Shown: positions 1-11,700 of the stretch, one piece after another
How the letters are laid out: the number at the start of each line of letters is the position of its first letter
Numbering within the stretch: the stretch's first letter is position 1
Assembly: GCA_013365365.1 (NCBI GenBank)
Contig: JABVXU010000043.1
Location: 124,001 to 188,000, forward strand
DNA length: 64,000 nt
Direction: 5' to 3'
Source: Cruorifilaria tuberocauda
Taxonomy: Eukaryota; Nematoda; Chromadorea; Rhabditida; Onchocercidae
Position numbers and translations under genes: made by a program
Notes under the pieces: generated by a model
Databases searched by the model: none
Seen by the model: the letters and a program-made list of their open reading frames with translations, nothing else
Told to the model about the DNA's origin: nothing

Positions 1-1427
1 CAATAAAAAAAGAAAATGATAGCCTTACACTATGAATTTCAACCAAATATCGATTTTTTTATTGAATCACATTTTTATTGATTATAATTAAAGTTAGAAC
101 AATTATTTCTTGCAAAAAGTTAACGAGATGAGCAATTCAATCAGCCATAAAAAGGCCTATCTTTTCAGTATCAAAGCCTAATTATACGTCATAGTTAATG
201 CCTTAAATATTGAACGAATTAAGATTCGTTCTTCATGATTAGATGAGATTATCTGACGATCTCTCACTAATCGATTATATTTCTCCCATTGCTTATTGAA
301 CATAATTCTGTAACTTTTCTGCTGTAATTCAAAAAACTTAAGTATGCAAGATCGAGGATGACAAGGCATTTACTTGCCCGTAGAAGTTCGATTTTGGGAA
401 ACGCAAATTCCTCTCGGATCAGCCGTTGAGGTTACCGATTGTTACGTATATGATCCATTTTCCGTTGCACAATGTTGCATAATTACATAATATAATCCAA
501 TCATGAAGTGATCTGCCGCTAGAATGCCGAATAAAAGAGGACGACACCACTATGACTCTTCAACGATTTTTTTAATTATCATTCAACTCATGTGCTAGCT
601 CCATTTATTGAGTCGCTTTCGCGATTTGCTTGAAATTCCAAACAAAAACCAGATGATAAACACTCAAATATTTAATATATTGTCAGTTATAATCGAAGTT
701 CTCGGAGAATTTCTATTTTTTAAAACCAGCATTGCATAAGCAGTTTTTTAGTTCAACTATGTTTTTGTTAATACAATAATTAATATTATCTTAATATCTT
801 TTAAGTTTAGATATGCAAATCATTTGAATTTTCGAATTAAATATCAATAGATCCAAATTAAACATAGAGCAAACACTAATGAAACGCATTAAAATGATAT
901 ATAATTGAACATAGATATATTTATTCAAGAATATATTTTAATAAAGCAAATTATCATACAGAAATAACAAAGTACTTTTGCACTAACTTAAATATATTTG
1001 CCACAAAAATAGAAGAATAGTCTTAGTATTCAGCTGTGACATTGATATTTCACTGAACAAGCGGTTAATTTCTATAAAATTAGAAATCGACAGTACTGTA
1101 GTGTAATTTTCCTATCAATTAATGAATTAGAATGGTAATGAAGCGATTTGACGCAGATTTTTTTTGAGTGACTCTGACATTGTGATGGTATGTGGAATAA
1201 GATAATAAAAACAGGATTTGTAGAAGTGGTAAAGGAAATGGTTGAAATTAAAAATAGTAAATAAAGTGAGGAATGAAAAGATCTGTAAAATTATTTGATA
1301 AGGAATGATAAGAAAATTCAACCAAATACATTGGCGACAGAAATTGAGAGTACATTATTTCGAACTTACACATGTCTCATTTTACTGAACTTATTTCTGA
1401 AAATATTGACGCAAAATATGTTTTTAG
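1..1427. other. AT-rich stretch without a supported gene
   Basis: I see no convincing exon on either strand. A polypyrimidine-AG at 1421-1427 forms the acceptor of the first supported exon, so at least the right part is probably intron of the phosphatase-like gene. The 63- and 64-codon minus-strand frames here lack splice context and look like chance. Confidence 0.5.
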
Positions 1428-2978
1428 CATTCTGAAGTGACGCTATCACTGATGAAATTATTGGGGATAGATCAAAGCTTTCTGGACACGACAGCTGGAT
1501 TTTTGGTGGAATATCGCGATAAACCGCATAAATCTGTTAGACTGTTATTTCATGAAGCATCAGCTATCGATAGACATATCATTCGGCAGGTATGATAATA
1601 ATAATAACAATAAATATTAGACCAATATTATACGTGACCTAATTATCTAGTAATTGCTAGTCTAATCAAATTATTATTAGGGTAGCCTGAAAATTAGCAG
1701 TAATTATTTCGTAGTGCTTGGATGAAAAAAGTGAAACATTTTCAAATATAAATAGAATCTCTATCGATAAAACCGAAATCATATAAAAGAAAATGTTAAA
1801 TTCGTAAATGATGAAATAATATGTTGGAGAGTCTTTGTGTAGATAGCACAGTTAAGCTGACTTTAAGCTTTGCTCTACCTCAATTCATTGTCACTTCACT
1901 TTTTTATTTCATCATCCTCCTCAAGGATTGATTGAAGGTTAATTTACCATTGTTAATCACAGTTTCATCATCATCTTTAAGTGATGATGGAGGATTTACC
2001 ATTTCATACAATTCTTATTTCAATTGTTTCAGTTAATTCATGTATCCCATGACTTTTAATCTTTGTATACCACCCATTTCAAATAATATACGATAGCCTC
2101 CTTCTCAGCTAGAAGATCAGTCGGCACAGTCATCTTCCTCTATAATCATATCATTTCATCATTATCAGTCCCTCAAACATCATCATTCTTGTATTCCTGC
2201 TGGTTACAATCAGTTAACTAGTTAATACTCAATGACAATTCGACTCTCGCCTTACTTAACTAATCAAAAGATTCCTCAATTCAACCCTTAAAAAGGAGGA
2301 AATCTTCATCAAGTGAACAAGAATAGTCATCACAACTTATCAACAAAGAATAAACTTCTTGCGAATTTTGTCAGTGAAAAAATAAAACAAATTCAGTCAA
2401 ATTAAACCAAACTTTTTCATTACAGTCTTTCCTTTCATGCGAATACCTTCATATTCTCTCCTCTGTGCTAATTGGAGTCATCTAATTCAACAATTAATTT
2501 ATAAATGTTCATCAAATGATAATATCCTGAGGATCTTTTTTTGCTTACCTTTTCTCCGCTCTTCTAAAAATGACGATCCGTTGACAAGGATGGGAAGTGT
2601 GATACTTATGATTTAAGTTTTCTTTGGTTTAATATACATAAGATACTTGACATATTCTCTAAATTTAATTTGAACTTTTTTCATCAGGCTAAATACGCTG
2701 AAAAATTGGAAAATTTGAGCGATCCAGATAATTGGATACCATTCGAATCATTCTATGAACTTGTTAAGGGTAAAGCAATTACGGACTGGGAAGAAGCTTG
2801 CGGTCGAAAAATACTAGTATGCTCAAAAAGTGATAATATGATGTCATCACAAAGGATAATCACTAATAGTAATAATAACGTTGACCATCAGACTACTTCC
2901 ATGGCTCCATCTGCTATTTCTGTTTCTTTATGTTACATCATGATACATTTATTACTTACTTTATCGTTTATTTCATGA
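1428..2978 (+). CDS. 3' part of a histidine-acid-phosphatase-like protein with a hydrophobic C-terminus
   Basis: Two exons, 1428-1589 and 2688-2978, are joined in phase 0 (GT at 1590, AG at 2686-2687). They give about 150 residues ending at TGA 2976-2978. The first exon opens with HSEVTLSLMKLLGI, which resembles the HD-T-L-L segment of histidine acid phosphatases but has H-x-E instead of HD. The second contains FYELVKGKAITDWEEACG, like the C-terminal ELV..I..DW..EC region of the same family. The last 20 residues are hydrophobic after a Ser/Asn/Thr-rich stretch, suggesting a GPI-anchor signal or a tail membrane segment. The N-terminal half with the RHGxRxP motif is not in the window or was not found. 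The family assignment rests on short motifs. A better preserved relative lies on the other strand at 52.8-56.1 kb. Confidence 0.55.
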
Positions 2979-5900
2979 AAGCTCTATGAAATATTCATAA
3001 ATCTGTGCACGCAAATGAAATTATTATGGCAGCATAATGGCGACATATACTTGTCCATGCTTTATTTGAAATGATCATTGATTCTGTTTTTTTTTGAATT
3101 CTCTTGCTCTACCTTGCAAATGCACCGTAAATTCTCTTTCATCTTTTTTCTGACTTCAACTTCATTTGAAATGTCATAGACATAATACGTTTGAAAAAGT
3201 GTGCAGTTTTTGTTCAACTACAAATAATTAGCTAAACTTCCTTAATCCATTTTCGGCTTATTTAAAATAATTTTCGACTTTACTAAAAAATTGATATTTA
3301 AAGAAGCTCATTTGAACTTCTTTAATTTCTTTTTTTAGAAGCTTTTTACCGTTGTTTTTATAATTTTGCATTAATTCATTGTTAAATAAAACTGTTGTAT
3401 CGGAATGATGTAATTAAGAATAATCCATTTGGTAGTTAAGTAAGCACGAAAGCTATCAATGTAAAACGATACAGAAAATCAGCATGTGATTAGTCAATGT
3501 TCCAACTCTAAAACTTACAATCTTTTCTACGCTCTCTACATCAATGACTGTATGGTTTTCAGTGACTTTTAATAAACGGTATAAAAATTGCCTTGATTGT
3601 GCGCAAATAATATGAATTTATTGCAATTTATTGCAGTTGTAAGTATCAGTAATTTGTAAATATTGGAAATACTTGGAATTTTTTTTATATAGAACGCAAG
3701 GTAGAAGAAATAAGCGTTTCTGTCCCATCCTTAATAAATTACAAATTTTCAACTTATCATATAAAATACTTTTTTCGATTTGATTTAAATATTCATTAAA
3801 TTCAACAAAGTTTGTAAATGTATATCTTTAAAGCAGTCGATTTGCTTCAAATATGATTGAATTTCCATTTTTAAAAGGCAGAGTATTAGCTTGCTGTAAG
3901 CAATTAAAGAGGAAGAATTTGAAATATAGTTCATGATAAAGTTCCACATGGTCTTGAGGATATTTATTTAGAAAAGGATGATGGGATGGGAGAAGGTATT
4001 TTGTAGGATGCGCCAGTAGCCTACTGACCTGGATAACCTTCCCTTTTCCAATCATCAGTTGTTGGTATTTGTGTGCACGGCTTTGACATATCAGATGACA
4101 ATGGGGCGCAGGGGTCGCGACATCTTTTGCAACCTTTTGACATTAAATAATATCCGCCGTATTGAATCGGAGGGAATTTACTAACGCAAGGGAAAGTATC
4201 TTCTCTATCCTTCCGTATAATTCCCTTTCCCCGTCCTTTCTCTCTTTCTGACAAAATTCTAAATTTCTATTCAATCTTTAAAATTCTAACTCGAAATTTT
4301 ATACCATGTTGAGTATTAACATTCATTGAAACAATATTGTATTTCCACAGTGATTCTGGTAGCAAATAAACACTTAGATGCTTAAATTTCGTATCATTAT
4401 TAATAATTATGTTCATTCATTAAATTCCCTAACTTTTTATAAATTTTTTTTGGAACTTTCAAGTCAAAATTTATAATCAAACACAATATATTCTCGCATG
4501 TGTATTTTCTCGCAGTTAATAACAGAATATTTGTGAACATTAAAACATTAAAATTAGCGAAGGTACTATTAAGATTAAAAAGTAAGATATAACTTTAAAT
4601 CTGATGGTGGCTATTTGTAACGTAGCACCTACCGGAAAGTTTAATTTGTAAACTTTACTATGCTATGCTATGAAATACATTCAGTACATACTGTTTTCGT
4701 TTGGTAAATACCAGAAAAAGGAATGATATTCCAGAATCATGGAAATAATACATTTCTAAAGAAAAATTGATTTTTTATTACGAAGATAAGTTGAAGATCA
4801 TAAACGAAACATTCATTTTTCAACGTCAATCGTTCTGTTGGCGTTATGAATACTGATTGCCGAATGGTTGGTTGTTTTTATTTTTTTAAAAATGTCTTTC
4901 AGTTATTATTTTTCTTGAAGCAGAAATAAAAAAGAAAACAAACATACGAATATTTGGAACATTTATTGAAAACAATCATTGGAATGAACGATTAAATTCA
5001 GCTATTTCACTTGTACTATCTTTCATAATATTAATTGATACTTGCAATTAATTGGACAGCGGTAGACTAAAATGATTAGATAAAATTCAATCTTTGATTT
5101 ATCAGTGCTTAGACAGCAGTGGAAAATGTAGTAGACAATGCATTTATTGCATTATTGTAATGTGCGAATTGTTACGTTTGGAAGATCCGTGCAGTTTTTG
5201 TAGTTTTACTTAAGTTTTTAAGTTTTGAATGACTGGACTGCATTATCATATCTTTTACTTTTTAATTCATTTTGAGGATTAGCAGTATTTGATTACTTCA
5301 CTATCAAGATCAGTTGATTTATCAAGCTATCTGTCGGCATGTGTCTTTTCTTATTTCCAATTCTAATTTTCACTTAATCGTACCGCTACATTCGCGACGT
5401 AATGGTGGTATTGGTGGTGATGGCGATGCCGATCAGCAATCAGCGATCAGGATTAGTACTTTCGTGGAAATGAGGTTACATGGAGGTCGGTCAGAATCAT
5501 TTCTATCAGCAGTGAATGGATGGATGGATGGATGCATCCGTTATGTCTGTAGAACCTTCTGGATAACAATCGCCGTCACTTGGAATCGCCCTTCCTGATC
5601 GTTTTCGTGTACTGCTTTCTCTCTTTTCACGGTTTTCTACTTCTTTCAACAACCGCTTCTCACTAATTTGCTCAATGCTTAATTAATTTTTGTGCTTTTC
5701 CAGGAAGATTGTCGAGTTAGGACTCCTATCTCTTCTTATCCCTCTCTTCTTTCCCTCTCTCTCTCTATCTCTTTATTTGTTGCCTTCTCTTCATGCGGTA
5801 AATCTACTTATAATGAATTAATTTGTAATTACTAAAATTGCTAAAATTGCTAAAAGTTGTCTAAAATTTGTTATTTGCTTCATTTATTGTTTGTCTTAAA

Positions 5901-7007
5901 CGAGAATTTGGCACTTCATGGATTGAATTGCAATGAATAAAATTATGAATTTTAGAAAATAAATCTAAAAATTTGATTAGAAAATTTTTAGATAAAAAAT
6001 ATTCATCATTTGTTGAAAATAATATTTTCTTCAATTTTTTGCGGTTTATATCCACATTTCTCTACTTTTCAATTGGGAAATTCACCAAGCTTACTTATGA
6101 AAATCTACTTTTTTAGCTGTCATGAAATAATACTCGGTGTTTTACGCTTCACCCATGCTTTCATTCTCATTCTTTGAAAAGGAATTTGAAAAACTGTGAA
6201 TATTAAACAAATTTAATATTTTATGATAATTTAATATCTGTAATTTTCTTAATAATGTTGATTAATCTTTTTAAATCTAGCAACAAACAAAATAAGCTTT
6301 TAATACCTTTCTATAAAAAGTTTACTTTAACTGCAAGATCTTACTTTACTTGCCATTTAATTGAAATATTTGATTTTGATTGAGATAAATTATTATTTCA
6401 ATTTAAAGAGATTACTATCATTCAGTGGCAAAATAAGATTTAAAGCAAAAAAAGCGCAGAATTAAGGATTTGCATTTCACGTAACCCCAAAAAGGGTTCA
6501 CCCCTTTCCAGTTATGGATGAATAAATAGGTCGTTCACGGTGCCTTCCACAGGGGCACGACACCATCTGACCCGACCCACTTTCGAGCATTACATTATCG
6601 CCCTACATCTGCAAATGCAGGGTATCTATTTTTCGAAATGGGTTGCGCATCAAATTTTGCGAACCCTCTTCAATAAGCGTCTGTTTATATGCATGTTTTC
6701 GATGACACTCATTTCTTGCCAGGTAAAGAATGGCCGGTGGTCAGCAGATATGGGCGGAGTCATAATGCAAAGGTAATAGGTCGATGGGATGGTCGAGGTC
6801 ACCAGTTGTTATCTTCTGCCGGTTATATAATCAAATAAATATGTGTGTGCGACCTCAATTTTTTCGCACATGCAATTGAATTTTTATTCGCACTCAGAGA
6901 CGCAACATTTCATCCATCATATTCATTTTCTGATCAGAACCGCCGAACGAGTCCTGAATGAATTGATAATTCGATCTAATCAGATCACTTCATTATCTCC
7001 AGTTAAC
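2979..7007. other. Long intergenic or 5' regulatory stretch
   Basis: No supported coding exon. It includes a short (ATGG)n run near 5515-5535, a CT-rich run near 5731-5775, and a locally GC-richer block at 6480-6830. Frames at 3828-4254 (-), 5314-5598 (+) and 6540-6776 (+) have no splice or family support. The right end may be the promoter of the nuclear receptor gene. Confidence 0.45.
6790..6835 (+). promoter_or_regulatory. Candidate promoter block with a TCGAGGTCA half-site and TATATAA
   Basis: TCGAGGTCA at 6793-6801 is one base away from the extended half-site TCAAGGTCA preferred by NR6A-type receptors. A TATATAA-like element follows about 25 bases downstream (near 6824-6830). The block lies about 180 bases upstream of the candidate first ATG of the receptor gene. 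It is suggestive only: short motifs like these occur by chance. Confidence 0.25.
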
Positions 7008-7583
7008 ATGTGGGATAGTTGCTTGAATTCTTATCCAAAGTAAAGAATGAGTTTCACATTGCATTATCCAATTAGCGAGGAAGAATAAGTGACTTAACTT
7101 CTTTAACTTCCTTCAAGATAAGGGAAGTGGAAATATGCACAATATATCACTCTTCATATTTCTCTCTGTCCAATGCCGCATTTTTAATTAGGATGTGTTC
7201 CACAACACAGCATTCATAGAATGATTCGAAAAACAGAGTAGGAAGGAGATGGAAGTGGAAGGAAGGGTCTCGGATATGTTGGTCACCCAATTTCCACGAC
7301 TGCAGCGTGGCTCCACGCACCTTCACCCCTCCCTAAATCGATGTTACGCACCCCTTCTCTGTACCCTTTGTGATCTCCCCTTCCCTATCCTAATACCGCC
7401 TTCCATCCTTTGAGCCCAATTGCGCCACCTCACGATCGGCCTAAATATCTTCCTGCTCGGAAGGTCCAGCCAGCTACGATCGCCCCTCCTAATGATGACA
7501 ATAATGGACAATTCCATCTGTCTCATCATGATACCGCTCGAGAACCCTATCGTCCCCTTGAATTCGACGACCGCCCACAGATC
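7008..7583 (+). CDS. Candidate 5' exons of the nuclear receptor gene
   Basis: A short exon 7008-7039 (ATG; MWDSCLNSYP plus two bases, donor GTAAAG) can join an exon at 7415-7583 in phase. That exon ends in phase 0, which fits the first firm receptor exon at 8779. The second exon is GC-richer than its surroundings and encodes a Pro/Asp/His-rich segment. Its acceptor (CTTTGAG) and donor (GTGTCA) are weak, so this is a proposal only. If correct, it supplies about 67 extra N-terminal residues and the start codon. Confidence 0.3.
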
Positions 7584-8220
7584 GTGTCAGACCACAAAAT
7601 TACATGCCTACCAGCACTAACAAAACTTTTTTTCGCTTGGAAAATTCCTCTGGAGCGTTTACCTCTACAAACACGATCTACGAAACTTCTTGAATGTCTA
7701 AACCTATTTACCTTCCCATTACTTTATCTCTCAAACCTATTTTTATTCTAGATAAAATGATCCATTGATACATTCAGCTGTGAATAAAAACACTTGAATA
7801 AAAAACGCGATTTTCAATGTAGCCAAATTCTAACTCTAAATTTAAACCTTCGGTCATCTGAAACATTATCATGACCATTCTTCCAGTAATCTCTTAGATT
7901 AAAAATTCTAACAGATTTGAATGTTAAATCTTTTCAATATTCTGTCTCTTTTTTTAAGTTAAAAAAAAGTTAAAAAATTTCAATATTTCTCACTAATCAG
8001 CCATAATAAATTACTGATAACAACAACAAATCTTATTTAAAAAATTGGAATTGATATTAAATTGACGACCAAACGAATTAATAGAATCCCGCTCAAAAAA
8101 TTTTTCAGCGGTAAACCTCTTCTTCTAGTAGAAAGAGATTGACTGCGAGAATTCTTGATAATGTGATAAGAAAAATGTCCTGAAATATAAACTTTTTCGA
8201 ATTCGGCTTTATTCATTTTT

Positions 8221-8270
8221 CGTTATATTCTTTATTCTGTCTTTATTCGTTATATTCTTTATTCTGTCTT
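8221..8270. repeat. Direct repeat, about 27 bp, two copies
   Basis: CGTTATATTCTTTATTCTGT begins at 8221 and again at 8248. It is a local tandem duplication in noncoding sequence. Confidence 0.8.
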
Positions 8271-8688
8271 CTCTCTTTTTTTATTTATTGCCATGTCAGT
8301 TATCAATAATAGAAGCAAATTGTAAATCTTTTTTGTTTCTATAAATATCACATGTTGCAGTTATCAAATTTAAATATAAAAATTAGTTTTGTAAAAATGA
8401 CAACACTAAATTAAGCCGCATGATGATGCATTATTCCCTTGATTACAAATGTCAACAAAATTTTGATGTCCTGAACATTTGAGTATTGTACTTTTCAATG
8501 AAAATCCTGCAGCACACTATTTCCGGCAAATGATCCAGGTGGCAAAGTAAAGAATATTTTTTGGTTTGACGAGTCTTGTTAGAGAGAAAATACTGATCAA
8601 ATACTGATTTTTTTTCCTGTTTAACGTGTCATTTTTAATGTTCATCTCATTTTGTTTTCAATCTGAAAAAGAAAAACTAATTTTCAGT

Positions 8689-8752
8689 GGTCACTATTAT
8701 AGTCACTATTATACTATTATTATAGTCATATCAAAATTATAGTCACTATTGT
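8689..8752. repeat. Irregular short repeats of the motif ATAGTCACTATT
   Basis: Several partial copies of ATAGTCACTATT lie immediately before the acceptor of the first firm nuclear receptor exon. This is simple-sequence expansion inside an intron or 5' region. Confidence 0.6.
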
Positions 8753-8778
8753 TCCGTTCTGATACAATCAAATTATAG

Positions 8779-11700
8779 GACAAGGGAAAGTGGTTAGGTG
8801 CTGAGGAGGGAAAAAGGAAGGATAGGCCTATCGATGAAGCCATGAGTACAGAGCCAACATCAGCATTCCGATCTCCTGTTATCACCTCCTCCACATCCGC
8901 TAGAGTAACTCATCCCATTATTGTACATCCTCAACCTATCAAGTAAGTGTTTCGTTGATTAATAACTATCATCTTTGATAAATATCATTCCAACAGTTTC
9001 AACCATACAAATATGCTATTATGCTTCAAATATTGCCGCACGTTATTTTTTGTGAAACGTGAAAAATATAGTAATTTTTTAAATTCTCTTCATACCTTTC
9101 AACTTTACCTGATTATTTACATATTTTTTTCTTTTATTATGTAATTACATTATTTGATTTTTAATCAGTCTTTTAGACCTTATTCGCATACAACAGCTAC
9201 CGATCCGTTCACCTTGTACAGTTACTACTTAACGCAGATGGGTCATGGCTTTGATCTGCATCAATTAGCGCATATCACTCGACCATCCATTCTTTCCAGC
9301 TCACATTCGCTGTCACCAAGTACAGCTTTAATCAGTAATTCGGTTACTTCTACTGCAACAACAAATCGAATCGGTTGGGATCCAGAAACAAACAAAACAA
9401 CTCGAAAAGAACAGTGCAGGTTTGCTATATTTTATAAAATTTTGGCTTTTTCAAAATTTAAAAACTACTTTAAGTTAACAATATTTCAGATAAAGTATTG
9501 TCAATTTTCATTTTTTCTTAAATTTACAAAGTTAGTTTTTAACATTCTTACCAAAAAGGAGAATAGTTTTCCAATTTGAGGAATCAAATTCTTTTAGCCT
9601 ATTGGTAATTGTATTATCTTCCAAAGTTTCTGTTCACCGGAAGTACGAAAAATGATCCTTGATAATGACCAAATTTATTAAGCTTATTTGAACGTAAAAG
9701 CTTACCAGTTTGGGATTCTATTTCAACCGGTGATTGAACTGGCAGTTAACATTTTATTTTCATTTTGGACTTCATTTAATTAATATGTTTTGAAGTGATA
9801 ACCTCTTATACCTTTTCTTCGCATGTGTATTGAAAATTTTATCACTTGTCATATAGAATTTGTAATAGATATCAAAATATAGCTGAGCTGGTTTTGAGGA
9901 AGAATTAGGTAATTTGTTCTCGAGGAAGAAATGAGGAAGATGACCTTGGTAAAGCCGGAGAGTCTTGTATGTCCTTGTACTGTCGCGACAGTACCCTGGG
10001 TTTCTAGATCACCGAACTCAATCTGTTTAAAAATACGTCGAAAACTCGTTTCGAAAGGGCAGCAAGGACAAAAGCGCTGAAAGAGAGGAGCATACCGGGA
10101 ATATTAAGCATCCATCTCCTATTAATCTCAAATGATATTTTGCAATTCCAAATTTCTAGATATTATTTGATAGCAAAAATTGTTTTTTTTTAATTTTAAT
10201 TTTGATAATTTAGTCAGCTTGTTCGACATCTCAATATGTACTCTATTGGTGTTTATCTATTAAGAGTACAATGGAACTTTTCAAATTAGAAACTAGAAGA
10301 GCATTTTGAAATCAATATGTCAATATTAATGTTTTTCAAATGTTATATTTAGAGATAATTTAGGCATATTTTTATTGCCAATTACCTAGCAGTTTTTGTA
10401 TCAACTGTAGTTATAAACTGTAAAATAAACTAGTGATACATCCATTTGAATTGGCTAATCCAATCTTTATATACGATTATGTTCTTTTAACTATCGGTAA
10501 TCACGTGATACCTGAATAATTTCTAACATATCTCTGAAATTATGTTAATAGATTATTTATTCAGGAATTTCGCATGTCTTACCAATTTACAAAGGGGATA
10601 TATTAATGATTGTGGGATAAAATTAAAAAATTTCAAGTCCTGATTCACCCGAAAGCGTGGAAACATCATGCTCAAGAACATCGCAATCCAGCACGTCACA
10701 AAAGGATCGTATAACAGCGAGAACAACAACCGGATCTGACCGAAGTTCCGACAAATTCTCCTGGTTAAGTCATTACAGTGTGGAACCAAATACCGCCGTT
10801 GTGAGCTCCAACATGAGCAGTCCATCGTTAACATCAGGTTTCAACCATACCAAATTAGATTTCCACTCCTAGAAGTGTGCAATAGCTTATCTTGTTTGTA
10901 TTGCTATAAAATGAAATATTATCGATTACTTCAAACTTCCGTATCATTTCTCTGATTTTTTGAGCCAATTTTATATTAATATGTATGAGATTGGCGCTTC
11001 CAAATATATTATACTATAAACTTATTCTTCCATCAAGTTTTTTGGAAAAACTTTTAATCAGTAGGACATTAAAGTTTTCGAGTGAATTAGCCCAAAAAAT
11101 CAGCATATGTAGATTTAACGATTGATTGATTGTAAAACGAATTCCGTTTAATATTTTGTTCCATGAAAATACTCAATTTTCTTTTTTTGATATTAAATAA
11201 CTTTTTAGTTCAATCAAATGGCTCGGAAACGACGTATACGTGGAATGTACGAGCAGATGGACATCGTTCGGGAGAGTTTACTGCTGCGCTTATGACCGAT
11301 TACTTGGAAGACGATCCATTACTGTGCGCTATTTGCGCCGACAAATCATCAGGACTGCATTATGGCATTTACACATGTGAAGGGTAAGCATTTCTTGTCC
11401 TTCGAATGCTGTAATTAAGAACTGATTCGAAGTCACAACAATAAAGTTTTCGAGAAATAAGAGATTGAAATAAAACACTATTGGACTACGATATTTTGTT
11501 TAAGAATTAGAAGACCTGGCGCTAAATTTCTCACAACTATACATTATAAATTTTAATAATTCATTATTTGCATTTCGAACAAATTCAGCGGAAAATTGAT
11601 CATGCAAATGCGATGTTTCGAACTTAATTATTTTTATAAAAGAATATTAAGTGTTCAAATTATAGAATTATAAGGAATTTATGAATATGAATCCATAAGT

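Noticed and set aside
5314..5598. 94-codon plus-strand frame with a Gly/Asp-rich stretch
   Set aside because: There is no splice support and no family; it contains a simple ATGG repeat, so it is probably chance.
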